Assembly: GCA_004556985.1 (NCBI GenBank)
Contig: SFFC01000034.1
Span: forward strand, 1-18,800
Direction of reading: 5' to 3'
Length of the DNA stretch: 18,800 nt
Source: Clostridiales bacterium
GTDB lineage: Bacteria > Bacillota > Clostridia > Christensenellales > Aristaeellaceae
The position numbers and the translations under genes are program-made. This document shows, one piece after another, positions 1-6,564 of the stretch (positions within the stretch are counted from its first letter, which is position 1; each line of letters begins with the position of its first letter). The notes beneath the pieces were generated by a model, which had not been told where the DNA came from, searched no databases, and saw only the letters and a program-made list of their open reading frames with translations.

Positions 1-65
1 GTCGGCCGCTTCTGTGCGCGGTATTGGAAGCTGAAATGGGAAAACGAGATGATGGGCTGCGGCAT
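1..65 (-). CDS. ECF transporter ATP-binding protein, N-terminus only (cut by window edge)
   Basis: Reading the minus strand from the ATG at 65-63 gives 21 codons, MPQPIISFSHFSFQYRAQKRP, before the window ends. The opening (PIISF-x-HFSFQYRAQ) is the usual first beta-strand and A-loop of ECF/cobalt-type ABC ATPases, with an aromatic Tyr for adenine stacking. Walker A would follow just outside the window. A strong ribosome binding site, AAGGAGAG (78-71), sits 5 nt before the ATG. The gene follows the ECF S-component gene on the same strand, so it is probably the energising ATPase of that transporter; many relatives of this transporter carry a duplicated ATPase here and a T-component permease next. 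Only 21 residues are visible, so the family call rests on this short match plus position. Confidence 0.72.
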   Translation of the reverse strand, partial: MPQPIISFSHFSFQYRAQKRP

Positions 66-91
66 AAGCGCTCTCCTTCACGGTTGGTCAC

Positions 92-108
92 AGCGGCACA
101 GCGCCGCT
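92..108 (-). other. Small hairpin in the leader of the ECF ATPase gene
   Basis: AGCGGC (92-97) and GCCGCT (103-108) form a 6-bp stem with a 5-nt loop. It lies between the terminator-like hairpin at 155-180 and the ribosome binding site at 71-78. It could stabilise a processed 5' end of the ATPase message; that role is inference. Confidence 0.35.
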
Positions 109-154
109 TTCTCTCACCGGCTCCCGGCATCATGCCCAAAGCCCATGAAAAGCG

Positions 155-180
155 AAAAAAGGGCAGGGAATCCCCTGCCC
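155..180 (-). terminator. Terminator-like hairpin after the ECF S-component gene
   Basis: On the minus strand GGGCAGGG, a 4-nt loop and CCCTGCCC (180-161) form an 8-bp GC-rich stem followed directly by six T (160-155). This is a classic intrinsic terminator 10 nt after the S-component stop codon. Because a probable ATPase gene of the same system starts 90 nt further on with no obvious new promoter, it may be a partial terminator that lowers ATPase expression relative to the S component. Confidence 0.8.
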
Positions 181-189
181 TGCGATGCC

Positions 190-687
190 TTACTCCTTGT
201 CCAAGGAGCCCTTGCCGGCGATGGTCTTGCTGTAGGCCGCGCACAGCAGCGCGCCGATGATCACAGCGGTCACGGAGTTGGCGACGGCGGCCATCGCGCC
301 CTGCGCGATCACGAGCCAGGCGACGACGTTCGCCACGACGTTGATGATGGCGAAGGTGACGATCTCCTTCTTGCCGAAGGTGCCCTCGGAAAGCGGGATC
401 TTCTTGCCCAGGAATCCGACGAACGCGCCCACGGCGGTAGAGGCGATGACCCAGCTCCACCACGGCGCGCCGCCCCAGGACAGATCGATCAGGGTATGGC
501 CGATGAAGCCGATCAGCGCACCCGCAACCGGGCCGTACATCGTGGCGAGCATGCCGAGGATAGCATACTGGACGCTGATGTTGGTGTTCGGAATGCCGCT
601 GGGAATCTGCACAAAGCGGCCCAGGACAAAGAACAGCGCCGCGCCGATGCCCACGGCGACGACATTCTTGATGGAATTGTTCTTCAT
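190..687 (-). CDS. ECF transporter S component (UPF0397/DUF1393-like membrane protein)
   Basis: A 165-residue hydrophobic protein with about five to six membrane segments, the size and topology of substrate-binding S components of energy-coupling-factor importers. The N-terminal half carries the family-typical stretch FVQIPSGIPNTNISVQYAIL, then GPVAGALIGFIGHTLID and a Gly/Trp-rich loop (SWGGAPWWSW) as in UPF0397 proteins. Such proteins bind a vitamin or small metabolite outside the cell and pair with a T permease and two ATPase units. The ATG at 687 has an AAGGAGA site 8-9 nt upstream. It follows the SAM hydrolase gene by 80 nt and precedes an ECF ATPase, so it looks like a transporter with a dedicated module. 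Substrate is not visible in the sequence. Related systems have been predicted to be methionine- or thiamine-related, but I cannot decide; the neighbouring enzyme makes a methionine- or adenosine-related ligand worth testing. Confidence 0.88.
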   Translation of the reverse strand: MKNNSIKNVVAVGIGAALFFVLGRFVQIPSGIPNTNISVQYAILGMLATMYGPVAGALIGFIGHTLIDLSWGGAPWWSWVIASTAVGAFVGFLGKKIPLSEGTFGKKEIVTFAIINVVANVVAWLVIAQGAMAAVANSVTAVIIGALLCAAYSKTIAGKGSLDKE

Positions 688-767
688 AATGGTCTTCTCC
701 TTTTGTTTGCTCTATTCTGAGCGGCATCTGCCGCACAAAACGCCTTTGTTCTCTGCGGGAGCGGCGC

Positions 768-1619
768 TCACACTCTGCCCGCCTTCTCGGGGATCAGCTC
801 GATCACCCAGCTGATGCCCGTGCCCACGCCGTAGGCCCGCGAAAAGCTGCCCTGGTTGATCGCCACAGCCATGCAGTCGAGGCTGTTGGCGTACAGCAGC
901 GGCTCACCAATATTGACGTCCGCGAAGCTGCGGGCGTAGACCATCACGGTCTGATAGAGCACGCGGTCATAGTGGCTGATGCGCACAGTCACGCGGTCCC
1001 CGTGATGAACGCCCAGGCCGATGAACAGCTCGCGCGGGATGTTCGTCCACAGCGAGCCAAAGCGCACGTCGAGCACGTCGATCGTGCCACTGACGCGCCC
1101 ATCCTGCGCCTTGGGCTTCACAACCGGCAGGGAGACGAGGCTCTCCACGGGAATCTCCGGGCCAATCTCCTCAAAGGAGATACACCCGCTCGCCAGCCGC
1201 GCGCCGGTGTAGGCGTAGATGTCGCGGCCGTGGAAGGTGTAGCTCTCGCCCGAATCGGGCAGGCGGTTGACTGTCTCATCGATCTCCCTCGCCTGCGCTA
1301 CGGCGCCATGCTGCATCAGATGCGTCATCGTGCCGTTGTCCGGCGAGATCAGCACCTGCCCGCCCGTCATGCGCACGGCGACGCTGCGCCGCGTCGAGCC
1401 GACGCCGGGATCGACGACGCTGACGAACACGCTGCCCGCCGGCCAGTAGCCGATCGTCTGAATCAGGCGGTTGCTGGCCTCCCAGATGTCGTAGGGCGGG
1501 ATGTCATGCGTCAGATCGTAGATGCGCAGCTCGCTGCACACACTGACCGCCACGCCGACCATCGCGCTGACCGCGCCGTCCGCGTAGCCAAAGTCCGACT
1601 GAAGAATCAATGCGTTCAT
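768..1619 (-). CDS. S-adenosylmethionine hydroxide adenosyltransferase (SAM hydrolase, DUF62 family)
   Basis: A 283-residue soluble protein of the DUF62/COG1912 family, which splits SAM with water or hydroxide into adenosine and methionine and is related to the fluorinase and chlorinase enzymes. Family marks: the N-terminal LQSDFGYADG (D9, D14), DLTHDIPPYDI (35-45), VDPGVGSTRRSVAV with D70 and R77, ISPDNGTMT (91-99) and TFHGRDIY with H130. Asp70, Arg77 and His130 match the Asp-Arg-His set used to activate water in characterised members. The C-terminal domain from about residue 170 is the beta-barrel half of the fold. Length is normal. The ATG at 1619 has GGGAGG about 9 nt upstream, and a consensus promoter lies 55-85 nt upstream. 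It is first in an operon with the ECF S component. The leader is only about 50 nt, leaving little room for a SAM riboswitch. Confidence 0.93.
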   Translation of the reverse strand: MNALILQSDFGYADGAVSAMVGVAVSVCSELRIYDLTHDIPPYDIWEASNRLIQTIGYWPAGSVFVSVVDPGVGSTRRSVAVRMTGGQVLISPDNGTMTHLMQHGAVAQAREIDETVNRLPDSGESYTFHGRDIYAYTGARLASGCISFEEIGPEIPVESLVSLPVVKPKAQDGRVSGTIDVLDVRFGSLWTNIPRELFIGLGVHHGDRVTVRISHYDRVLYQTVMVYARSFADVNIGEPLLYANSLDCMAVAINQGSFSRAYGVGTGISWVIELIPEKAGRV

Positions 1620-1674
1620 GCCTGCCCGCCTCCCTGCGGCCCAGACAGCCGCTCATGCTCAGGATACCCAGCAA

Positions 1675-1703
1675 AGTATAAGAGATTTCCCCCGTTCTGT
1701 CAA
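1675..1703 (-). promoter_or_regulatory. Sigma-A promoter of the SAM hydrolase/ECF operon
   Basis: On the minus strand TTGACA (1703-1698), a 17-bp spacer and TATACT (1680-1675) make a near-perfect housekeeping promoter. Transcription would start near 1668, giving a leader of about 50 nt. Confidence 0.88.
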
Positions 1704-1747
1704 GAGGATGGCTCCGGTTCTGCCATTTCAGGTGGAGTACAAGCAAG

Positions 1748-1778
1748 AATCAGCCCTACTTTTCAAATCGGGCTGATT
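1748..1778. other. Perfect 9-bp inverted repeat upstream of the SAM hydrolase promoter
   Basis: AATCAGCCC (1748-1756) and GGGCTGATT (1770-1778) are exact inverted copies separated by 13 nt. Neither side is followed by a T-run, so it is not a standard terminator. It sits about 45 bp upstream of the -35 box and could be an operator or part of the aminotransferase 3' region. The rest of the 389-nt gap at 1620-2008 holds the promoter at 1675-1703, an imperfect terminator at 1831-1865 and a hairpin at 1930-1965 (CGGCAT/ATGCCG with inner CGTC/GACG). I see no gene in it. Confidence 0.4.
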
Positions 1779-1830
1779 GCGATTCCTGCGCCGCCTTGCT
1801 GCGTTCCTCCCTGTGATCTGCGAAACGCCC

Positions 1831-1865
1831 AAAAAGGGACGGCGAAGCCTCAGCTCCGTCGCCCC
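1831..1865 (-). terminator. Possible terminator of the aminotransferase gene
   Basis: On the minus strand, GACGG (1860-1856) can pair with CCGTC (1844-1840), with AGC/GCT pairing inside, and five T follow (1835-1831). The stem is imperfect and lies about 145 nt beyond the stop codon at 2009, so support is moderate. No better minus-strand terminator was found between the two genes. Confidence 0.45.
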
Positions 1866-2008
1866 TTCTATTCAGTGTTGGAAACCCACCCGCAAAGCTT
1901 CAGCCTCGGGCACAGAGCTGGAGGATTTACGGCATTTCGTCGGTGATGACGCCGTCAGCATGCCGGTTTGTTTTTCTATCGCGGAGTACTTCCTTTTTTA
2001 ATGCTGCC

Positions 2009-3229
2009 TCAGCGGGCCTCGCGCCCGGTCAGGGACGCGGCAAAGCGCTCAATGCGGTCGATGCCCTTGTCGATGTTCTCCATCGAGGTGGCGTAGCTCA
2101 TGCGGCAGTAGCCCTCTGTGCAGAAGGCCTTGCCCGGCACGACCGCCACATCCGCATGCTCCAGCAGCTGCGCGGCGAAGGTCATCGAATCGACGATTTC
2201 CACGTCGCCGTCGCGAAGCCCGAACATGCCGCTGACGTCCATCATCGCGTAGAACGCGCCCTTGGGCATCATGCATCGGATGCCGGGAATGGCGTTGAGC
2301 CGCTCCACGATATGCCTGCGGCGCGCGTCGTAGTCCTGGCGCATCTTCTCGATCTCCTCCGGCCCCTCCGGCGCGTTCAGCGCGCGGACGGAGGCATACT
2401 GCGCGATCGAGTTGCTGCCGCTGGCGATCTGGCTCTGCAGGCTGCCCATGGCCTTGGCAACCGCGAGCGGGGCGGCCGCATAGCCGATGCGCCAGCCTGT
2501 CATCGCGTAGGCCTTGGACATTCCGTTAATCGTGATGGTCTGGTCGTAAATCGCCTCACCCAGCGACGCGATGGAGACATGCTCCTCGCCGTCATAGATC
2601 AGCTTCTCGTAGATCTCGTCGGAGATGACGTAGAAGCCCTTCTCTACCGCCAGCGCGGCGATTTCCGTCAGCTGCGCGCGATTCCAGATGCAGCCGTTGG
2701 GGTTGTTGGGCGTGTTGAGCACGAGCGCCTTCGTGCGCGCCGTCACATAGGGCGCCAGGTCGCAGGCCTCGGTCACAAAGTTCTTTTCCGGCTTGCCCTC
2801 CACGAAGACAGGCACGCCGCCAGCAATGCGGACCATTTCGGGATAGGACACCCAGCAAGGCGTGGGAATCAGCACCTCGTCGCCCGGGTTGAGAATCGCA
2901 CTGAACACCTCAAAGAGCGAGGATTTCGCGCCGTTGGAAACGACCACCTGCGCAGGCGTGTAGCTCAGGCCGTTGTCGCGCAGGAGCTTGTCGCAGATTG
3001 CGCGGCGCAGCTCCATCGTGCCGCTGGAGGGCGTATACTTGGTCAGCCCCTTGTCAAGCGCCTCGTGCGCGGCATCGCAGATGTAGGCGGGCGTAATAAA
3101 ATCCGGTTCGCCCGCGCAGAACGAGATGACGTCGCGTCCCTGCGCGCGCATCTCCTTGGCTTTGGCATCAATGGCAAGCGTGGGCGACGGGGAAATCGCG
3201 CTGCACACGCGGGAAATCTCTAACGACAC
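2009..3229 (-). CDS. Class I/II pyridoxal-phosphate aminotransferase (aspartate aminotransferase-like)
   Basis: A 406-residue fold-type I aminotransferase that swaps an amino group between an amino acid and a 2-oxo acid, most like the bacterial aspartate aminotransferase I-gamma group. Visible marks: ISFCAGEPDFITP (35-47, substrate-side loop), YTPSSGTMELRRAI (65-78), VSNGAKSSLFEV (97-108, cofactor phosphate), NTPNNPNG (172-179), SDEIYEKL (203-210, with D204 and Y207), and GMSKAYAMTGWRIGY with K239 as the Schiff-base lysine. CRMSYATS near the C-terminus supplies the carboxylate-binding Arg. The GTG at 3229 is chosen because AAAGGAGGAG (3245-3236) sits 8 nt upstream, whereas an in-frame ATG at 3304 lies in the promoter's -35 box. 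It is transcribed alone. Exact substrate specificity cannot be read from sequence; aspartate is most likely, though alanine and aromatic enzymes share these motifs. Confidence 0.93.
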   Translation of the reverse strand: MSLEISRVCSAISPSPTLAIDAKAKEMRAQGRDVISFCAGEPDFITPAYICDAAHEALDKGLTKYTPSSGTMELRRAICDKLLRDNGLSYTPAQVVVSNGAKSSLFEVFSAILNPGDEVLIPTPCWVSYPEMVRIAGGVPVFVEGKPEKNFVTEACDLAPYVTARTKALVLNTPNNPNGCIWNRAQLTEIAALAVEKGFYVISDEIYEKLIYDGEEHVSIASLGEAIYDQTITINGMSKAYAMTGWRIGYAAAPLAVAKAMGSLQSQIASGSNSIAQYASVRALNAPEGPEEIEKMRQDYDARRRHIVERLNAIPGIRCMMPKGAFYAMMDVSGMFGLRDGDVEIVDSMTFAAQLLEHADVAVVPGKAFCTEGYCRMSYATSMENIDKGIDRIERFAASLTGREAR

Positions 3230-3275
3230 GCTGAACTCCTCCTTTGAGTTTTCAGGAAAAATGAATTCACGAGAT

Positions 3276-3304
3276 ATTATACGACCATTTTTCTTTTCTT
3301 GCAA
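3276..3304 (-). promoter_or_regulatory. Promoter of the aminotransferase gene
   Basis: On the minus strand TTGCAA (3304-3299), a 17-bp spacer and a perfect TATAAT (3281-3276) form a sigma-A promoter. The predicted start near 3269 gives a leader of about 40 nt to the GTG start codon and excludes the longer reading from 3304. Confidence 0.85.
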
Positions 3305-3427
3305 TCGACATTATGCCCTTTTTTTCAGCTTTTGTCTATCTAATTTGCACGGCTTTCTTTTCATTCCTGCAAATTCCGTTTTTCGCAGCGAAGAAAGGGC
3401 ATTTGCCGCAAGCGGCGCAGGGTTTTC

Positions 3428-3456
3428 CTCTCTCCGGCCTTTGGAGGGAGTTTTTT
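3428..3456 (+). terminator. Orphan intrinsic terminator, plus strand
   Basis: CTCTCTCC (3428-3435) and GGAGGGAG (3443-3450) pair over 8 bp with one wobble and a 7-nt loop, followed by six T (3451-3456). No plus-strand gene precedes it: the aminotransferase is on the other strand and the next gene's promoter is downstream. It could end a small RNA transcribed from about 3310-3380, where I find no convincing promoter, or stop read-through. Confidence 0.65.
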
Positions 3457-3462
3457 CGGTTT

Positions 3463-3536
3463 GTGCCCGCCTTCCGCCGCCCGCAGGCGCGGCGCGCCGC
3501 GTCCTCTCCATCGGAAAGGCTCCCGGGCGGAGGCAC
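3463..3536. other. Structured GC-rich non-coding stretch upstream of the DUF3048 gene
   Basis: GTGCC (3463-3467) pairs with GGCAC (3532-3536), and TCCGCC (3473-3478) with GGCGGA (3526-3531): an 11-bp stem with a 5-nt bulge closing a loop of about 47 nt. Inside is a 14-nt palindrome CGCGGCGCGCCGCG (3488-3501). It lies upstream of the promoter at 3581-3610, so it is not that gene's leader. Together with the terminator at 3428-3456 it is most of what the 3305-3580 gap holds. It could be a small RNA or a DNA site; nothing in it matches an RNA family I recognise. Confidence 0.4.
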
Positions 3537-3580
3537 TTTGGAAAACTCTTTCAGATAAAATACTTGCCAGATCGTACGTT

Positions 3581-3610
3581 TTGCGTTATGATAGTTTTGC
3601 ATGGTATAAT
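3581..3610 (+). promoter_or_regulatory. Promoter of the DUF3048 gene
   Basis: TTGCGT (3581-3586), an 18-bp spacer and a perfect TATAAT (3605-3610) with an extended TGG just before it (3602-3604). The start would be near 3617, about 48 nt before the TTG start codon. Confidence 0.8.
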
Positions 3611-3664
3611 CTATTTGGGATTGTGCCTTCAACAACAACTGAGATCAACTTGGAGGTGTTTCTA

Positions 3665-4972
3665 TTGCATCACATTGCCAGATGGCTGCTGACCGCGGCG
3701 ATGATCCTCACGCTGACGTGCGGCGCTGCCATTGCGGACGACTCCTACTATCTTGAGCTGCCTTCCAAGGGCATCAGCTCCTCGAAGAACATCACCGTCA
3801 ATGTCCCCGCTGAAAACGAGGCGGCCGAGGGCGTCAATCCGCTGACCGGCGAAGCCTGGTATGGCCACTATACGCCGATTCTCGTCACCATCGACGCCCA
3901 TCCCGATGCGCTGCCGCACTGGGGCGTCTCCTCTGCCGACATCATGTACGAGATGCCGGTTCAGGCCGATGGCTCCACCCGCAGTGTCGCCGTCTTCATG
4001 AGCGATATCCCGTCCTACGCGGGCCCCGTCCGCTCCGGCCGCGTGCCGTTCGCTTCCCTGCGCGAGATGTGGGGCGGCGCCTGGGTCTTCTACGGCGAGC
4101 AGAACTGGTCCGGCACCGGCACGAACCTCGTCGTTGACGTCAGCGACTGGGCGCTTAATCTGCACAGCGATGCCCGCGTCAAGGGCCGCTGGGTCTTCCC
4201 GTTCATCGCAGGCCATGAGGCGAATTATCAGTCCCTCTTCCACCGCGAGCACGACGGAAACCATGTCGCTCCGCACGACGTGCAAATCGACATGAAGGCC
4301 GTGCAGGCGCTGTTTACTGAGGAGCCCGCGATGCATCCGTTCCTCTTTACGGAGACGGGCCTGGATCGCGGCATCGACGTTTCCAGCATCACCATCGAGT
4401 ACAAGACCACGAACCCCGCCTACGTCTCCACCTATTACTATGACGGGATCACGGGCCTTTACACCCGCTACCGCAACGGCGAGCCGTATTACGACGCGCT
4501 CACGGGCATGAATACCACCTATGCCAACGTGATCGTTCTGCGCACGGATGTCAGCTGGTACAACGGCGCCGTTCAGCGCCCGGTCATCCAGCTTGTCGGC
4601 CAGGGCACCTGCGAGATCTTCCAGAACGGCAAATACATCCGCGGTACCTGGGTGCGCACGGATGATCCCAAGCAGGCCGACGACTTCGACTCCCTCTCCA
4701 GCCGCATGGTCTTCCTGGATGAGAACGGTGAGGAGCTGCCGCTGAAGGTCGGCAAGACCTTCATCCAGATCGTTAACAACGATCAGCCCGTCATCGTCTC
4801 CGCCGGCGAGGCTGTCGAGGGCGCGACCGCGCAGGCCACGCCGGTTCCGACCCCGACCCCGAAGCCGACCCGCACCCCGAAGCCGACCCGTACTCCGAAG
4901 GCCGGCAGCGCCACCCCGGCGCCCATCGTCGAGGATGCCGCGGAGGATGAGGATATCTCCTTCGGCGGCTGA
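3665..4972 (+). CDS. Secreted DUF3048 (YerB-like) protein with Pro/Thr-rich tail
   Basis: A 435-residue exported protein. The TTG at 3665 is preceded by GGAGG (3652-3656) at 8 nt, and gives an N-terminus MHHIARWLLTAAMILTLTCG then AAIA|DD, a signal peptide with a likely signal peptidase I site after residue 24. The cysteine (TLTC) lacks a small residue before it, so a lipoprotein is unlikely. The DUF3048 N-terminal domain runs from about 50 to 200: NPLTGEAW, ILVTIDAHPDALPHWGVSSADIMYE, RSVAVFMSD, YAGPVRSGRVPF. The C-terminal domain runs to about 390: NVIVLRTDVSWY, GQGTCEIFQNGKYIRGTW. The last 45 residues are a Pro/Thr/Lys-rich linker (PTPTPKPTRTPKPTRTPK) and an acidic end. B. subtilis YerB is a lipoprotein of unknown function; role here is unknown, probably at the envelope. 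It is monocistronic. Confidence 0.88.
   Translation: MHHIARWLLTAAMILTLTCGAAIADDSYYLELPSKGISSSKNITVNVPAENEAAEGVNPLTGEAWYGHYTPILVTIDAHPDALPHWGVSSADIMYEMPVQADGSTRSVAVFMSDIPSYAGPVRSGRVPFASLREMWGGAWVFYGEQNWSGTGTNLVVDVSDWALNLHSDARVKGRWVFPFIAGHEANYQSLFHREHDGNHVAPHDVQIDMKAVQALFTEEPAMHPFLFTETGLDRGIDVSSITIEYKTTNPAYVSTYYYDGITGLYTRYRNGEPYYDALTGMNTTYANVIVLRTDVSWYNGAVQRPVIQLVGQGTCEIFQNGKYIRGTWVRTDDPKQADDFDSLSSRMVFLDENGEELPLKVGKTFIQIVNNDQPVIVSAGEAVEGATAQATPVPTPTPKPTRTPKPTRTPKAGSATPAPIVEDAAEDEDISFGG
4859..4900 (+). repeat. Tandem 18-bp repeat encoding the PKPTRT linker
   Basis: Two 18-bp units (4859-4876 and 4877-4894) differ at two positions and are followed by 6 bp of a third (4895-4900). Each encodes PKPTRT in the C-terminal tail of the DUF3048 protein. 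Preceding PTPTP codons are related. Such in-frame repeats can change number by slippage and alter linker length. Confidence 0.8.
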
Positions 4973-4985
4973 TCCCTTCGGTCAC

Positions 4986-5023
4986 AAAAAGCAGCGCAGA
5001 TCCGCGGATCTGCGCTGCTTTTT
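4986..5023. terminator. Bidirectional terminator, 38-bp perfect palindrome
   Basis: AAAAAGCAGCGCAGATCC (4986-5003), GC at the centre, and its exact inverse to 5023: 14 bp of GC-rich stem flanked by A5 and T5. It sits between the converging DUF3048 and PRPP-synthetase-like genes and can stop transcripts from both sides. Confidence 0.9.
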
Positions 5024-5047
5024 CTTCCGACGCAAAAACAGCGAAGC

Positions 5048-5088
5048 AAAAGCAGCTGCCAGGCCGATTGAAGCGCCCGACAGCTGCT
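5048..5088 (-). terminator. Second, weaker terminator of the PRPP-synthetase-like gene
   Basis: On the minus strand AGCAGCTG (5088-5081) and CAGCTGCT (5058-5051) form an 8-bp stem with a 22-nt loop, with a T4 run overlapping its foot (5051-5048). It precedes the stronger palindrome at 4986-5023 and may act in tandem with it. Confidence 0.5.
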
Positions 5089-5104
5089 CGATCTGTCTTT
5101 TTCT

Positions 5105-6298
5105 TTACGGATGCTCCGCGCGATACCGCGTCAGCAGGCGCTCGATCCGCTTCCACGGGTCAAGCAGATAGCTCAGCGACTGATCGTGGTTGAGCGTCGC
5201 GATGACAAACGCCATGTACTTGCTCATGTCCGCCTGGGAGAACCACGGGGAATTGAGCACCTCTTCCGGCGTATAGGTCAGGTTCGTCGCGAAGACGTGG
5301 TCGATCACGCCCTCCTCATACGCCTTGTTGAACGCGTCCAGACCGCTGGTGAAGAACGCGAAGGTCGCGCCGGCAAAGACGCGCTTGGCCTTGCGCTTCT
5401 TGAGGTTGTACGCCAGATCGAGGATCGAGTCGCCGGAGGCGATGATGTCGTCCGCAACGAAGACGTCCTTGCCTTCCACGCTGTCGCCCATGTATTCATG
5501 CGCGACAATCGGATTGCGGCCGTTGACCACGCGCGTGTAATCGCGGCGCTTGTAGAACATGCCCAGATCGACGCCCATCGCCGAGCTGTAATAGATATTG
5601 CGGCCAATGGCACCCTCGTCCGGGGAGATCACCATCATGTGATCCTTGTCGATCTTGAGATCGTCATAGGTATGGCACATCGCCTTGAGCATCTGGTAGG
5701 TCGGCATGATGCTCTCAAAGCCGCTGAGCGGGATCGCGTTCTGTACGCGCGGATCGTGCGCGTCGAACGTGATGATGTTGGAAACGCCCATGCTCACCAG
5801 CTCTTGGAGCATGACGGCGCAGTCCATCGACTCGCGCGACGTGCGGCGATGCTGCCGGCCCTCGTAGAGCATCGGCATGATGACGTTGATGCGGTAGGCC
5901 TTGCCGCTGACCGCCGCGATGATGCGCTTGAGGTCGGCATAGTGCTCGTCCGGCGTCATCGGGATTTCCTTGCCATAGAGCTTGTAGGTGCACTGGTACG
6001 CGCCGACATCGCAGATGATGTACAGATCGTAGCCACGAACGGAATTGAGCAGCATGCCTTTTCCCTCGCCTGTGCCAAAGCGCGGGCAATGCGCCTCGAG
6101 CAGGAAGCCGCTGGCCTCCGCGCCATAGAAGCTGTGCAGCCGCTCGTCGGTCGTGCCCGAGTCACTCTGCCATTTCATCAGGTAGTCGTTGACGCGCCTG
6201 CCCATCTCCTCACAGCCGCGCATGGCAATCACGCCAAGCGGAGCCACAGGGCGCATCGGGAACTTCTGAGACGATTCGGAATGATTGATCTCTGCCAT
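5105..6298 (-). CDS. Ribose-phosphate pyrophosphokinase (PRPP synthetase), long divergent form
   Basis: A 397-residue member of the PRPP synthetase family, which makes 5-phosphoribosyl diphosphate from ribose 5-phosphate and ATP for nucleotide, His and Trp synthesis. Family landmarks in order: MPMLYEGRQHRRTSRES (141-157), matching the ATP-binding YxRQDR...RE motif; ITFDAHDPRVQNAIPL (176-191), matching the catalytic flexible-loop and D-x-H region; VISPDEGAIGRNIYYSSAMG (223-242); and VFVADDIIASGDSILD (279-294), the PRPP-binding loop, where most enzymes have VDDIIDTGGT. It is about 80 residues longer than the usual 310-320, with extra sequence mainly before residue 140 and at the C-terminus. The start at 6298 has a GAAAGGG site. 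It is transcribed alone, divergent from murG. It is probably the cell's PRPP synthetase, but the altered motifs allow a related diphosphotransferase. Confidence 0.85.
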   Translation of the reverse strand: MAEINHSESSQKFPMRPVAPLGVIAMRGCEEMGRRVNDYLMKWQSDSGTTDERLHSFYGAEASGFLLEAHCPRFGTGEGKGMLLNSVRGYDLYIICDVGAYQCTYKLYGKEIPMTPDEHYADLKRIIAAVSGKAYRINVIMPMLYEGRQHRRTSRESMDCAVMLQELVSMGVSNIITFDAHDPRVQNAIPLSGFESIMPTYQMLKAMCHTYDDLKIDKDHMMVISPDEGAIGRNIYYSSAMGVDLGMFYKRRDYTRVVNGRNPIVAHEYMGDSVEGKDVFVADDIIASGDSILDLAYNLKKRKAKRVFAGATFAFFTSGLDAFNKAYEEGVIDHVFATNLTYTPEEVLNSPWFSQADMSKYMAFVIATLNHDQSLSYLLDPWKRIERLLTRYRAEHP

Positions 6299-6358
6299 GA
6301 TGATTCCCTTTCTTCAGTGTTCGATCGAAAACCCAGCACAATGGAAACTCACCTGATT

Positions 6359-6367
6359 ATTATATCA
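6359..6367 (-). promoter_or_regulatory. Extended -10 promoter of the PRPP-synthetase-like gene
   Basis: On the minus strand TGA followed by TATAAT (6367-6359) forms an extended -10 element. No good -35 hexamer is found at 16-18 bp (CCAATG at 17 bp). The leader would be about 55 nt. Confidence 0.65.
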
Positions 6368-6498
6368 CATCTTTGCGTTTTCATTGGCCTTTTTTCATAT
6401 TTGCCATGAAATTTCGTCTGCTTGCGACATTTTTACCTCCGCTTTACGTCAACCGTTCACCATCGCCCGCCGCATTCCCCGTGCGTCGCTCCCGGCTC

Positions 6499-6527
6499 TT
6501 GACCCGCGGGCCGTCGGTTGATATAAT
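6499..6527 (+). promoter_or_regulatory. Promoter of murG
   Basis: TTGACC (6499-6504), a 17-bp spacer ending in TGA, and a perfect TATAAT (6522-6527). The start near 6534 leaves a leader of about 30 nt to the GTG and rules out in-frame ATGs upstream of it. Confidence 0.88.
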
Positions 6528-6564
6528 GGAGGCAACTGTTCGATTCATGGAGGAGGTCTTTTCT

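Noticed and set aside
1620..1668. SAM riboswitch ahead of the SAM hydrolase gene
   Set aside because: The promoter at 1675-1703 leaves a leader of only about 50 nt, and I see no SAM-class consensus or terminator in it.
1872..1961. 29-codon minus-strand frame starting at 1961
   Set aside because: No ribosome site, no recognisable motif and overlap with hairpins; no support for translation.
3230..3304. 25-residue longer aminotransferase from an ATG at 3304
   Set aside because: That ATG lies in the -35 box of the promoter and has no ribosome site; GTG at 3229 has an excellent one.
3463..3536. Signal recognition particle RNA or 6S RNA
   Set aside because: The conserved SRP tip (GGAAG...AGCAGCC pattern) is absent and the size does not fit 6S RNA; left as an unidentified structure.
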